A DNA stretch of 64,000 nt from Streptomyces sindenensis (GTDB lineage Bacteria > Actinomycetota > Actinomycetes > Streptomycetales > Streptomycetaceae), in contig NZ_BMSG01000012.1 in NCBI RefSeq assembly GCF_014649035.1, forward strand, positions 124,001 through 188,000, in the 5' to 3' direction. The notes under the pieces were generated by a model. The model did not search any database and was not told the origin of the DNA. It saw only the letters and a list, made by a program, of their open reading frames with translations. The number at the start of each line of letters is the position of its first letter. Position 1 is the stretch's first letter. Below, in pieces: positions 18,316 through 27,244 of the stretch. The position numbers were made by a program, and so were the translations under genes.

Positions 18316-21300
18316 GTGGCTAAGGTCCGGGTATACGAACTCGCCAAGGAGTTCGGCGTCGAGAGCAAGGTCGTCATGGCCAAGCTCCAAGAACTCGGTG
18401 AATTCGTCCGTTCGGCGTCCTCGACGATCGAGGCGCCGGTTGTGCGCAAGTTGACCGACGCACTGCAGGGGCCCGGCGGCAACGCCGGCAAGCCCGCTGC
18501 CAAGCCTGGCGCGCCCCGTAAGGCGACGCCCGCGAAGCCCGCAGCGCCCTCCCCGGCCGCTGCGGCACGTCCCGCTGCCCCGAAGCCCGGCGCCCCGGCC
18601 CCCAAGCCGGCCGCCGCCGAGGCCCCCAGCAGCACCCCGGCAGCGCCCTCCGCGCCGTCGGCGGGCCCCCGTCCGGGCCCGAAGCCCGCGCCGAAGGCGG
18701 CCCCGGTGACCCCGGTCCCGGCCGCCGAGTTCTCGGCTCCGGCACCCGAGCGCCCGGCTGCCCCGCAGCCCCCGCGCCCCACCGGCGCCACGCCGGGCCC
18801 CCGTCCCACGCCCGCCCGTCCGGCTCCGGCCGGCGGTCAGCGCGACGGCGGTCAGCGTGACGGTGGCCAGCGTGACGGCGGTCGTGGTGGCGAGCGTGGC
18901 GGCGACCGTCCCGCACGTCCCGCCGGCCAGGGCGCCCCGCGTCCCGGCGGTGCCCGTCCGGCCGGTCCCCGTCCGGGCAACAACCCCTTCACCTCCGGCG
19001 GCTCCACCGGCATGGCGCGCCCCTCGGCGCCCCGTCCCGGCGGTGCCCCGCGCCCCGGCGGCGGTCAGGAGCGCCCCGGCGCCCCGCGTCCGCAGGGCGG
19101 CCCCGGCGGCGCCCCGCGCCCCCAGGGCGGTCAGGGTCAGGGCGGTGCCCGTCCCACTCCGGGCGGCATGCCCCGTCCGCAGGCTCCGCGTCCCGGCGGC
19201 GGTCCCGCCGGTAACCGCCCGAACCCGGGCATGATGCCGCAGCGTCCCGCTGCCGGCCCGCGTCCCGGTCCCGGCGGCGGTGGCCGCGGTCCCGGCGGTG
19301 GCGGTCGTCCCGGCGGTGCCGGTGGCGGTCGTCCCGGTGGCGGCGGCTTCGCGGGTCGTCCCGGTGGCGGCGGTGGCGGCTTCGCCGGCCGTCCGGCCGG
19401 TCCCGGTGGCGGCGGCGGTGCCGGTCGTCCCGGTGGTGGCGGCGGCTTCGGCGGTCGTCCCGGCTTCGGTGGCCGTCCCGGTGGTCCCGGTGGCCGCGGT
19501 GGCACGCAGGGTGCGTTCGGCCGTCCCGGCGGTCCCGCGCGTCGTGGCCGTAAGTCGAAGCGGCAGAGGCGCCAGGAGTACGAGGCCATGCAGGCCCCGT
19601 CGGTCGGCGGCGTCATGCTGCCCCGCGGCAACGGACAGGCCGTCCGGCTGTCGCGCGGCGCCTCGCTCACCGACTTCGCGGAGAAGATCAACGCCAACCC
19701 GGCGTCGCTCGTCGCCGTGATGATGAACCTCGGCGAGATGGTCACCGCCACGCAGTCCGTTTCCGACGAGACGCTCCGGCTTCTCGCCGAGGAGATGAAC
19801 TACGTCCTGGAGATCGTCAGCCCCGAGGAGGAGGACCGCGAGCTGCTCGAGTCCTTCGACATCGAGTTCGGCGAGGACGAGGGCGGCGAAGAGGCCCTGG
19901 TCTCCCGTCCGCCGGTCGTGACCGTCATGGGTCACGTCGACCACGGTAAGACCCGACTCCTCGACGCGATCCGCAAGACCAACGTGGTCGCGGGCGAGGC
20001 CGGTGGCATCACCCAGCACATCGGTGCCTACCAGGTCACGACCGACGTCAACGACGAAGAGCGCAAGATCACCTTCATCGACACCCCGGGTCACGAGGCG
20101 TTCACCGCCATGCGTGCCCGTGGTGCGAAGTCGACCGACATCGCGATCCTCGTGGTGGCGGCCAACGACGGTGTGATGCCCCAGACGATCGAGGCGCTGA
20201 ACCACGCCAAGGCGGCCGAGGTGCCGATCGTGGTCGCGGTCAACAAGATCGACGTCGAGGGCGCCGACCCGACCAAGGTGCGCGGTCAGCTCACCGAGTT
20301 CGGGCTGGTGGCCGAGGAGTACGGCGGCGACACCATGTTCGTCGACATCTCCGCCAAGCAGGGCCTCAACATCGAGGCGCTCCTGGAGGCCGTCGTCCTC
20401 ACCGCCGACGCCTCGCTCGACCTGCGGGCCAACCCGAGCCAGGACGCGCAGGGTATTGCGATCGAGTCCCACCTCGACCGCGGTCGCGGTGCCGTCTCGA
20501 CCGTCCTGGTCCAGCGCGGAACGCTGCGCATCGGCGACACGGTGGTCGTGGGCGACGCGTACGGCCGTGTGCGCGCCATGCTCGACGACAACGGTCAGAA
20601 CGTCCAGGAAGCGGGTCCCTCGACCCCCGTCCTGGTGCTCGGTCTCACCAACGTCCCGGGCGCCGGCGACAACCTCCTGGTCGTCGACGAGGACCGTACG
20701 GCCCGTCAGATCGCCGAGAAGCGTGCCGCCCGCGAGCGCAACGCCAACTTCGCCCGCAAGGGCGTCCGGTTCTCCCTGGAGAACCTGGACGAGGCGCTCA
20801 AGGCCGGTCTGGTCCAGGAGCTCAACCTCATCATCAAGGGCGACGCGTCCGGTTCGGTGGAGGCCCTCGAGTCCTCGCTGCTCCAGCTCGACGTCGGTGA
20901 AGAGGTCGACATCCGGATCCTGCACCGCGGTGTGGGTGCGGTCACCGAGTCGGACATCAACCTGGCGACGGGTTCCGACGCCATCGTGATCGGCTTCAAC
21001 GTGCGCGCCGCGGGGCGTGCCGAGCAGATGGCCGAGCGCGAAGGCGTGGACGTCCGGTACTACTCGGTCATCTACCAGGCGATCGAAGAGATCGAAGCGG
21101 CCCTCAAGGGCCTGCTCAAGCCGGAGTACGAAGAGGTCGAGCTCGGCACGGCGGAGATCCGCGAGATCTTCCGCTCGTCCAAGCTGGGCAACATCGCCGG
21201 TGTGCTGGTCCGCTCCGGCGAGGTCAAGCGCAACACCAAGGCGCGCCTGCTGCGCGATGGCAAGGTCATCGCGGAGAACCTCAACATCTCCGGTCTGCGC

Positions 21301-21429
21301 CGCTTCAAGGACGACGTCACCGAGATCCGCGAAGGCTTCGAGGGCGGTATCAACCTCGGAAACTTCAACGACATCAAGATCGACGACGTCATCGCGACGT
21401 ACGAGATGCGCGAGAAGCCGCGAGGCTGA
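18316..21429 (+). CDS. infB: translation initiation factor IF-2
   Basis: 1037 aa, GTG start with AAAGGAG four bases upstream. An N-terminal IF2-N domain (KVRVYELAKEFGVESKVVMA) is followed by a disordered Pro/Ala/Gly-rich region of roughly 350 residues (about 60–410). That region becomes Gly-Gly-Arg-Pro repeats, including three QRDGG units, and a basic stretch RRGRKSKRQRRQ. A second IF2-N domain and the G domain follow: GHVDHGKT (from residue 539), DTPGHEAF, NKID and SAK. C-terminal domains bind fMet-tRNA. The length is typical of streptomycete IF-2. It is followed by two strong hairpins. Confidence 0.97.
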   Translation: MAKVRVYELAKEFGVESKVVMAKLQELGEFVRSASSTIEAPVVRKLTDALQGPGGNAGKPAAKPGAPRKATPAKPAAPSPAAAARPAAPKPGAPAPKPAAAEAPSSTPAAPSAPSAGPRPGPKPAPKAAPVTPVPAAEFSAPAPERPAAPQPPRPTGATPGPRPTPARPAPAGGQRDGGQRDGGQRDGGRGGERGGDRPARPAGQGAPRPGGARPAGPRPGNNPFTSGGSTGMARPSAPRPGGAPRPGGGQERPGAPRPQGGPGGAPRPQGGQGQGGARPTPGGMPRPQAPRPGGGPAGNRPNPGMMPQRPAAGPRPGPGGGGRGPGGGGRPGGAGGGRPGGGGFAGRPGGGGGGFAGRPAGPGGGGGAGRPGGGGGFGGRPGFGGRPGGPGGRGGTQGAFGRPGGPARRGRKSKRQRRQEYEAMQAPSVGGVMLPRGNGQAVRLSRGASLTDFAEKINANPASLVAVMMNLGEMVTATQSVSDETLRLLAEEMNYVLEIVSPEEEDRELLESFDIEFGEDEGGEEALVSRPPVVTVMGHVDHGKTRLLDAIRKTNVVAGEAGGITQHIGAYQVTTDVNDEERKITFIDTPGHEAFTAMRARGAKSTDIAILVVAANDGVMPQTIEALNHAKAAEVPIVVAVNKIDVEGADPTKVRGQLTEFGLVAEEYGGDTMFVDISAKQGLNIEALLEAVVLTADASLDLRANPSQDAQGIAIESHLDRGRGAVSTVLVQRGTLRIGDTVVVGDAYGRVRAMLDDNGQNVQEAGPSTPVLVLGLTNVPGAGDNLLVVDEDRTARQIAEKRAARERNANFARKGVRFSLENLDEALKAGLVQELNLIIKGDASGSVEALESSLLQLDVGEEVDIRILHRGVGAVTESDINLATGSDAIVIGFNVRAAGRAEQMAEREGVDVRYYSVIYQAIEEIEAALKGLLKPEYEEVELGTAEIREIFRSSKLGNIAGVLVRSGEVKRNTKARLLRDGKVIAENLNISGLRRFKDDVTEIREGFEGGINLGNFNDIKIDDVIATYEMREKPRG

Positions 21430-21442
21430 TCCGCGGGGATTC

Positions 21443-21478
21443 GGCCGGGTCCCGGGGGTTCGCCCCCGGAACCCGGCC
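21443..21478 (+). terminator. TTCG-capped hairpin after infB
   Basis: GGCCGGGTCCCGGGGG pairs with CCCCCGGAACCCGGCC with one C·A mismatch, closed by a TTCG tetraloop. It begins 14 bp after the infB stop. With the next hairpin it may stop part of the transcription or protect the upstream mRNA end. Confidence 0.7.
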
Positions 21479-21486
21479 ACCACGGT

Positions 21487-21527
21487 CGGGGCCGGTCGAC
21501 GGGTCGTATTTCCGTCGATCGGCCCCG
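21487..21527 (+). terminator. second hairpin in the infB–DUF503 gap
   Basis: CGGGGCCGGTCGACGG pairs with CCGTCGATCGGCCCCG around a 9-nt loop, 16 bp with one G·U wobble. It is nine bases downstream of the TTCG hairpin. Confidence 0.65.
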
Positions 21528-21606
21528 GCCGTTCCGGTACGGTTTGGATGTCCCCGGCAAGCTCTGGCGGGGCACGAACCCGAACCGGCGGGACATCCGG
21601 ACACAC

Positions 21607-21900
21607 ATGTATGTGGGGACCCTGTCCTTCGATCTGCTCCTCGGCGACGTACGGTCGTTGAAGGAGAAGCGTTCCGTCGTCCGCCCGATCGTCGCCGAAC
21701 TCCAACGCAGGTTCGCGGTGAGCGTGGCCGAGACCGGCGGGCAGAATCTCCACCGCAGGGCCGAGATCGGCCTTGCCGTGGTCTCCGGTGACACCGGACA
21801 CCTCACGGACGTGCTGGACCGCTGCGAGCGGCTGGTCGCGGGACGCCCCGAGGTGGAGCTGCTGTCGGTCAGACGGCGGCTGCACAGTGACGAAGACTGA
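21607..21900 (+). CDS. DUF503-family protein
   Basis: 97 aa from ATG 21607 (MYVGTLSFDLLLGDVRSLKEKR), a typical DUF503 N-terminus; an upstream in-frame TTG at 21544 would add an uncharacteristic extension. The family is a small ferredoxin-like fold found between infB and rbfA in many Gram-positive bacteria. Its biochemical role is not established, although location points to translation or ribosome assembly. No strong RBS is seen. rbfA follows after 36 bp. Confidence 0.85.
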   Translation: MYVGTLSFDLLLGDVRSLKEKRSVVRPIVAELQRRFAVSVAETGGQNLHRRAEIGLAVVSGDTGHLTDVLDRCERLVAGRPEVELLSVRRRLHSDED

Positions 21901-21936
21901 CAGTCGAGCGAAATCAGAAGGAAGAGTGACGGACCG

Positions 21937-22419
21937 GTGACCGACAACGCGCGGGCCCGCAAGCTGGCCGATCGCATCCAGGTCGTGGTCGCGGAGACCC
22001 TGGACCGGCGAATCAAGGATCCGCGGCTGGGATTCGTGACGATCACGGACGCCCGGGTCACCGGCGACCTGCGGGAGGCCACGGTCTTCTACACGGTCTA
22101 CGGCGACGACGAGGAGCGCGCGGCCTCCGCGGCCGCGCTGGAGAGCGCCAAGGGCGTGCTGCGCTCCGAGGTGGGCCGGCAGACCGGGGTCCGGTTCACG
22201 CCGACCCTGGCCTTCGTGCCGGACGCCCTCCCGGACAACGCCCGCACCATCGAGGACCTCCTCGACAAGGCGCGGGCCAAGGACGCGGAGGTGCGCCAGG
22301 TCTCCACCGGAGCGACGTACGCCGGTGAGGCCGACCCGTACCGCAAGCCCGAGGACGAGGACGACGAGGCGGACACCCCCGGCTCGACCGACAAGAACGA
22401 GGGTCCCGCCTCCGCATGA
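21937..22419 (+). CDS. rbfA: 30S ribosome-binding factor RbfA
   Basis: 160 aa. The KH-type fold is visible in ARKLADRIQVVVAETLDRRIKDPRLGFVTI (written here only as a start-to-end description of residues 6–35), followed by VTGDLREATVFYTVYG. A negatively charged tail (EDEDDEADTP) extends beyond the usual 120–130 aa. GTG 21937 is used. RbfA assists late 30S maturation and cold adaptation. Its stop overlaps truB by ATGA. Confidence 0.95.
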   Translation: MTDNARARKLADRIQVVVAETLDRRIKDPRLGFVTITDARVTGDLREATVFYTVYGDDEERAASAAALESAKGVLRSEVGRQTGVRFTPTLAFVPDALPDNARTIEDLLDKARAKDAEVRQVSTGATYAGEADPYRKPEDEDDEADTPGSTDKNEGPASA

Positions 22420-23315
22420 CCGAGCAGACCACCACGCCGGACGGACTTGTCATCGTCGACAAGCCGTCCGGCTTCACTTCGCACGACGTCGTCGCCAAGA
22501 TGCGCGGCATCGCCCGTACGCGACGCGTCGGCCACGCCGGCACGCTGGACCCGATGGCGACCGGGGTCCTGGTGCTCGGCGTCCAGCGGGCCACCAAGCT
22601 CCTGGGCCACCTCGCCCTGACCGAGAAGGAGTATCTCGGCACGATCCGGCTCGGCCAGGACACCGTCACCGACGACGCCGAGGGCGAGATCACCTCGTCC
22701 ACCGACGCCTCCGGGGTGACCCGTGAGGGCATCGACGCCGGGGTGGCCGCGCTGACCGGCGCGATCATGCAGGTGCCGTCCAAGGTCAGCGCCATCAAGA
22801 TCGACGGCAAGCGGTCCTACGCGCGGGTGCGCGGCGGCGAGGAGTTCGAGATCCCGGCCCGCCCGGTGACCGTCTCCTCCTTCCGCGTCTACGACGTCCG
22901 CGAGGCCGTCGCCGAGGACGGCACCCCCGTCCTCGACCTGGTCGTCTCCGTCGTCTGCTCCTCCGGGACCTACATCCGGGCGCTGGCCCGCGACCTCGGC
23001 GCCGGGCTCGGCGTCGGCGGCCACCTGACCGCGCTGCGCCGCACCCGGGTCGGCCCGTACGGCCTGGACGCGGCCCGCACCCTGGACCAGCACCAGGAGG
23101 AGCTGACCGTGATGCCCGTCGCCGACGCGGCGGACGCGGCCTTCCCCCGCTGGGACGTCGACGAGAAGCGCGCCAAGCTGCTCCTCAACGGCGTACGGCT
23201 GGACATGCCGGCCTACCCGCCGGGGCCGGTCGCGGTCTTCGGGCCCGACGGGACGTTCCTCGTGCTCGTCGAGGAGGAGAAGGGCAAGGCCAAGAGCCTC
23301 GCCGTATTCGCCTGA
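22416..23315 (+). CDS. truB: tRNA pseudouridine(55) synthase
   Basis: 299 aa. Key motifs are VDKPSGFTSHDVV, RRVGHAGTLDPMATGVL with the catalytic Asp, KVSAIKIDGKRSYARVRGGE (partial) and CSSGTYIRALARDLG. It makes pseudouridine 55 in the T-loop of tRNAs. The start is coupled to rbfA (ATGA). A tandem repeat and a strong hairpin follow the gene. Confidence 0.96.
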   Translation: MTEQTTTPDGLVIVDKPSGFTSHDVVAKMRGIARTRRVGHAGTLDPMATGVLVLGVQRATKLLGHLALTEKEYLGTIRLGQDTVTDDAEGEITSSTDASGVTREGIDAGVAALTGAIMQVPSKVSAIKIDGKRSYARVRGGEEFEIPARPVTVSSFRVYDVREAVAEDGTPVLDLVVSVVCSSGTYIRALARDLGAGLGVGGHLTALRRTRVGPYGLDAARTLDQHQEELTVMPVADAADAAFPRWDVDEKRAKLLLNGVRLDMPAYPPGPVAVFGPDGTFLVLVEEEKGKAKSLAVFA

Positions 23316-23329
23316 CCCGGCCGTGTCCG

Positions 23330-23461
23330 GCGGACGAGCCGACCGCTTGTCGCGGACGCGCCGACTGCCTGTCGCGGACGCGCCGACTGCCTGTCGCGGA
23401 CGCGCCGACCGCTTGTCGCGGACGCGCCGACCGCTTGTCGCGGACGCGCCGACCGCTTGTC
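23330..23461 (+). repeat. six-copy 22-bp tandem repeat downstream of truB
   Basis: Six contiguous units with an exact 22-bp period (TGTCG recurs at 23348, 23370, 23392, 23414, 23436 and 23458). Units 1, 4, 5 and 6 carry GACCGCTTG, while units 2 and 3 carry GACTGCCTG; unit 1 also has one further change. The repeat starts 14 bp after the truB stop and ends exactly at the following terminator hairpin. It is non-coding, and 22 is not a multiple of three. Confidence 0.85.
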
Positions 23462-23499
23462 GTGGAGCGGGCACCACCCCCCATCGGTGCCCGCTCCAC
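23462..23499 (+). terminator. hairpin terminator closing the truB transcript
   Basis: GTGGAGCGGGCACC (23462–23475) and GGTGCCCGCTCCAC (23486–23499) form a perfect 14-bp stem with a 10-nt loop, followed by CCTTTTCCCC. It would end the rimP–truB transcript, so the next gene probably has its own promoter. Confidence 0.87.
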
Positions 23500-23649
23500 C
23501 CTTTTCCCCTCCCCGGCACCATCCCTGCTCCCCGCAGGACACGCTTATTCACCCCATTGGACGGGCGCTCGGAGTGAACGGCGGGGGCGCGGGGGGCGCT
23601 TTCCCCGTCCGTACGCTCCGGGCGATCACCGGCGGCCTACCGTCGGACC

Positions 23650-26600
23650 ATGGGCAGTGGGGACCGGTCGAAGCTGGTAAAAATCTGCGATCAGGCCGGC
23701 CGGCCGCGAGGGACGGGATTCGTCGCGGACGAGCGCGGCACGGTCGTCACCGCCCATCAGGCCGCCGCCTCCCCGGGCCCGCTCCTCCTGCACGGCACCG
23801 ACGGCCGCACCTGCTCCGTCGCCCCCGACGACATCACCGCACTGCCCGCCCTCGGCCTCGCCCTCCTGCGCACCGGCGGCCCCGAAGCCCTCGACGCCGA
23901 ACCGCTGCCCATCGCCGGACGCGACCGCGCCGAGCCCGGCGGCTACGTGGACATCGCCGCCCACGGACGGCGCGAGGCCCGCGTGCTCGGCACGACCCCC
24001 GCCACGTACACCGCACCGGACGGCGTCGGCCACCCGGTCCCCGCCGCCCTGGAGCTGGCCCTCGGCACCGACGGGCGCGACGCCCTGCGCTCCGGCGGCG
24101 CGGCCGTCGGCGGACCGGTCACCGACCCGGCCACCGGCGCGGTCCTCGGCATCCTCTGCACCGCCCTCACCGCCCAGCACGAGGCGGCCGGCCTCGCCCT
24201 CCCGATCACCCGGGGCACGGACGACACCCTGGACGCCCTGCTCCGCCGCAACGCCGCCGTCGCCCCCGCCTACGGCCCCCACCTCAACCTCGCCGGGGCC
24301 CTCCAGCTCACCGCCACCTCCGTCGGCTCGGCGGACGGCCCGAAGGCCCGCACCGCACCGGTCGAGCGCGCGGACGTCCACGCCGAGCTGGCCGCCTTCG
24401 CCGCGGGTACGGGCCTGGTCCTCGGCCTCGTCGGCGCACCCGGCACCGGCCGCACCACCGAACTGGCCGCCCTCGCCGCCCGCCGCGCCGACGGCGCCGC
24501 GCCCGCCCCCACGCTCTGGCTGCGCGGCGCGGACCTGCTGGCCGAGGACGTCTCGATCGCGGACGCCGCGAGCCGCACGCTCACCCGCTCCGCCCGGATC
24601 GTCACCGCGGCGGGCGCCCGCGGCGACATGAGCACCGCCACCCCGGAGCGCGTCGCCAAGCTCGCCGCCGACGCGGGGCACCCGCTCCTGGTGGTCCTCG
24701 ACGGCCCCGAGGAGATGCCGCCGCTGCTCGCCCACCGGCTGGCCGACTGGACGCGCTCCACCCTCGGCTGGCTCCGCGAGAACGCCGTCCGGCTCGTCGT
24801 CGCCTGCCGCCCCGAGCACTGGGAGACCGCGGGCGCCCTCTGGCCCCGGGACGCCCTGCACCGACCGCACCGCCCCGCCCGACGGCTGCCGCCCGCCCTC
24901 CGGCTGGCCGACCTCACCCCCGAGCAGGCCGAGAGCGCCAAGGAGGCGTACGGCATCCCGCCCACCGCGCTGGCCCCCGGCCACGACCGGCACCCGCTGA
25001 CCCTGCGGCTCCTCGCCGAGGTCCGCGCCGCCCTGCCGCCGGGCGTGCCGGGCCGCCCCGACACCGAGGACGTCTTCGGCGCCCACCTCGACCTGCTGTG
25101 CGTGCGCGCCGCCGTCCGGATCGCGGCCGCCGCCGACGAGCAGCCCCGCGGTGCGGCCGTCCGCCGGCTGGCCGCCCGGGTGGCGGGCCAGGTCCACGAG
25201 GCGGCCCGCCGCTGTCTGGGCCCGGGCCAGGGCGAGCTGGACCGGGCGGCGTTCGAGGAGATCTTCCCCTGGCGCACCGGCTGGGCCTCCGCCGTGCTCA
25301 CCGAAGGGCTCCTCGTCCCCGCCGGGGCGGGCTACCGCTTCGCCCACGAGGAGCTCGGCGACTGGGTGCAGGGCGCCCACCTCGACCTGGACGCGGCCCT
25401 GCGCTCCCTCGTGCACCGCTGGCACCGGGGGAGCGGCACCCCGGACCGCACCCCGCACCCCCACGACTCCGGCGAACCCCGCAGCCTCCCCGTGCCCCGG
25501 CACCGCATCGGCCCGGTGATCCAGGCGATGGTGCTCCTCGGCCGCCGCCAGGGCACCGCCGCCCTCGCGCACCGGATGGCCGACCTGATCGAGGCGCTGG
25601 ACCGGCTCTGGACCGACGAGGGCCCGCGCGACGAGGACGCCGCCTGGTGGGCGGCCCACCTGCTGGGCGGCAGCCTGCTGCGGGTGCCCGACGCCCGCCC
25701 GTACCTCGGCGTCCTGCGGGTCCTCGCCGGGCGCATCACCCGCCGCTCCGCAGCCCCCGAAGGACCCGGGGACCTCGGGGCGTACGGGGAGTTCGGTCCC
25801 TGGTTCTGGCGGCGGCTCCGGCTGCCCGAGGAGGACCGGATCGACCTGCTCCGCCGGCTGGTGCCCGCCGACGGGCTGCCCCGCACCGACGGCGACGAGC
25901 GCTATCTGGACGCGGTCGCCCGCCGCCTCGCCCTCGACGCCCCGGCCGTCCAGCCGCTGCTGTGCCGCTGGTTCACCGACGAACGGCCGCTGCTCGTGGG
26001 CCCCGACGCCCCGGACGTCCCCCTGCGCCCCACCGTCGCCGCCGCCGCGCAGGCCCTGCTGTACGCCCGTCGCGAGCTGGACCTCGACGGTCTCACCGAC
26101 GCGCTGATCGCCACCCCGCACACCCGGGCCGGGGAGCTGCTCGCCGCCCTCGCGGAGGACGAGCCCACCGCGCTCTGCCGGGCCGTCGAGCGCTGGGCCC
26201 GCGACGAGGACCGACCGGCCCGCCGCTCCGCCGCCGCCCGCTACGCCGGACTCCTCCAGCAGCGCGTCACCGCCGAGGGCGACCGGGCCCTGCTGCGCTC
26301 CGCCGCCGAGATCCTGCTGGAGCGCCCCGAGGACGCCGGCCTGCACGCCGCCGCCCACACCCTCCTGGTCCGCGACCCGAAGGCCCGGGGCCGCCATCTC
26401 CCGGCCGCCCTGCGCGCCTTCGCCGCCGGAGACCCCCGGCTGCCCGTCGAACTGCTCGCCGAGGTGTTCCCGTCCCACCAGGAGCCGGTCCTCGCCGCCC
26501 TCCGCGCCCGCCTCGCCCACCCCGGCGACGGTGGGGGAGCGGTGCTGCGATCCCTGGCCGGCCTCGACACGCCCGCCCTCGCGCTGCATGTCGCCGGACT

Positions 26601-27201
26601 CGTACGGGAGTACATCGACGCCCACCCCGACGACGGCACGCACGCCGCCGAGTACGTCGACCTCCGCCTGGAGCACGGTCCGGCCGCCCGCGCCCTGCTG
26701 CTGCCCCTGGTCACCGGGCTGCTCAGGGACCGGCCCGCACCGCCTCCGGTCCGCGCCGCGCTCGCCGCCGTCCTCGCCGGGCCCGGCAGCGCGGACTCCC
26801 GGCCGCTGCGGGCCGAGCTGCTGGAGGTGCTGCTGGAGTTCGAGCAGACCGCCGGCCGTGACCCGCACGTCCTGGAAGCCCTGCTCCGGGCCGCCGCCCA
26901 GGGCTCCGGGCGCCGCCCCGAGATCCGCACCCGCGCCCTCGTCCACCGCACCGGCATACTGCTGGTCCGCACCCCCGAAGGCGCCGTCCGCTTCGACCGG
27001 GGCCTCGTCGAGTGCGCCCGCGACGTGCCCGGCTTCGCCGCCCTCGTCACCCGCTGGCTGGCCGACGCCCCCGAGGAGTGGGCGGCGGTCGTCGGCCCGA
27101 GCGCCCGGCGCACGGTGGAGGCGTTGGAGACATCACGCCCGCCGATGACGATGCCGATGCAGGCGGCGGGACGTGAGCATGGCAGTCTTAGACCTGCGTA
27201 A
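23650..27201 (+). CDS. trypsin-like pseudoprotease fused to a STAND-like NTPase and helical repeats
   Basis: 1183 aa. Residues 1–190 resemble a trypsin-like domain: GTGFVADERGTVVTAHQ keeps the His (36), but the Asp position reads GLALL (Gly69) and the GxSGGP serine is lost (AAVGGPV, Val153). Residues about 235–450 are NTPase-like. The P-loop GAPGTGRTT (from residue 262) has Arg in place of the Walker A Lys. Walker B is LLVVLDGPEEM (Asp351), and a sensor-like VVACRPEHW follows. The remaining 700 residues are Ala/Leu/Arg-rich helical repeats. This layout resembles STAND/NACHT signalling ATPases. It sits between truB and ribF but has a terminator before it and no overlap, so it is a separate unit. 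Function unknown. Confidence 0.7.
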   Translation: MGSGDRSKLVKICDQAGRPRGTGFVADERGTVVTAHQAAASPGPLLLHGTDGRTCSVAPDDITALPALGLALLRTGGPEALDAEPLPIAGRDRAEPGGYVDIAAHGRREARVLGTTPATYTAPDGVGHPVPAALELALGTDGRDALRSGGAAVGGPVTDPATGAVLGILCTALTAQHEAAGLALPITRGTDDTLDALLRRNAAVAPAYGPHLNLAGALQLTATSVGSADGPKARTAPVERADVHAELAAFAAGTGLVLGLVGAPGTGRTTELAALAARRADGAAPAPTLWLRGADLLAEDVSIADAASRTLTRSARIVTAAGARGDMSTATPERVAKLAADAGHPLLVVLDGPEEMPPLLAHRLADWTRSTLGWLRENAVRLVVACRPEHWETAGALWPRDALHRPHRPARRLPPALRLADLTPEQAESAKEAYGIPPTALAPGHDRHPLTLRLLAEVRAALPPGVPGRPDTEDVFGAHLDLLCVRAAVRIAAAADEQPRGAAVRRLAARVAGQVHEAARRCLGPGQGELDRAAFEEIFPWRTGWASAVLTEGLLVPAGAGYRFAHEELGDWVQGAHLDLDAALRSLVHRWHRGSGTPDRTPHPHDSGEPRSLPVPRHRIGPVIQAMVLLGRRQGTAALAHRMADLIEALDRLWTDEGPRDEDAAWWAAHLLGGSLLRVPDARPYLGVLRVLAGRITRRSAAPEGPGDLGAYGEFGPWFWRRLRLPEEDRIDLLRRLVPADGLPRTDGDERYLDAVARRLALDAPAVQPLLCRWFTDERPLLVGPDAPDVPLRPTVAAAAQALLYARRELDLDGLTDALIATPHTRAGELLAALAEDEPTALCRAVERWARDEDRPARRSAAARYAGLLQQRVTAEGDRALLRSAAEILLERPEDAGLHAAAHTLLVRDPKARGRHLPAALRAFAAGDPRLPVELLAEVFPSHQEPVLAALRARLAHPGDGGGAVLRSLAGLDTPALALHVAGLVREYIDAHPDDGTHAAEYVDLRLEHGPAARALLLPLVTGLLRDRPAPPPVRAALAAVLAGPGSADSRPLRAELLEVLLEFEQTAGRDPHVLEALLRAAAQGSGRRPEIRTRALVHRTGILLVRTPEGAVRFDRGLVECARDVPGFAALVTRWLADAPEEWAAVVGPSARRTVEALETSRPPMTMPMQAAGREHGSLRPA

Positions 27202-27244
27202 TCGACATACACACGTACACAGGTTCGGGCGAGGAGCGGTCACA

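Noticed and set aside
18136..21885. A 1249-codon open frame on the minus strand opposite infB
   Set aside because: Composition is Thr/Gly/Ala-rich and mirrors the infB codon bias. It has no domain, and infB on the plus strand is certain.
23330..23461. CRISPR array
   Set aside because: The repeats are contiguous with no spacers and no cas genes are near.
23626..26946. A 1106-codon minus-strand frame opposite the STAND-like gene
   Set aside because: Gly/Ala/Arg-rich with no motif; the plus-strand product has recognisable domains and a proper start.
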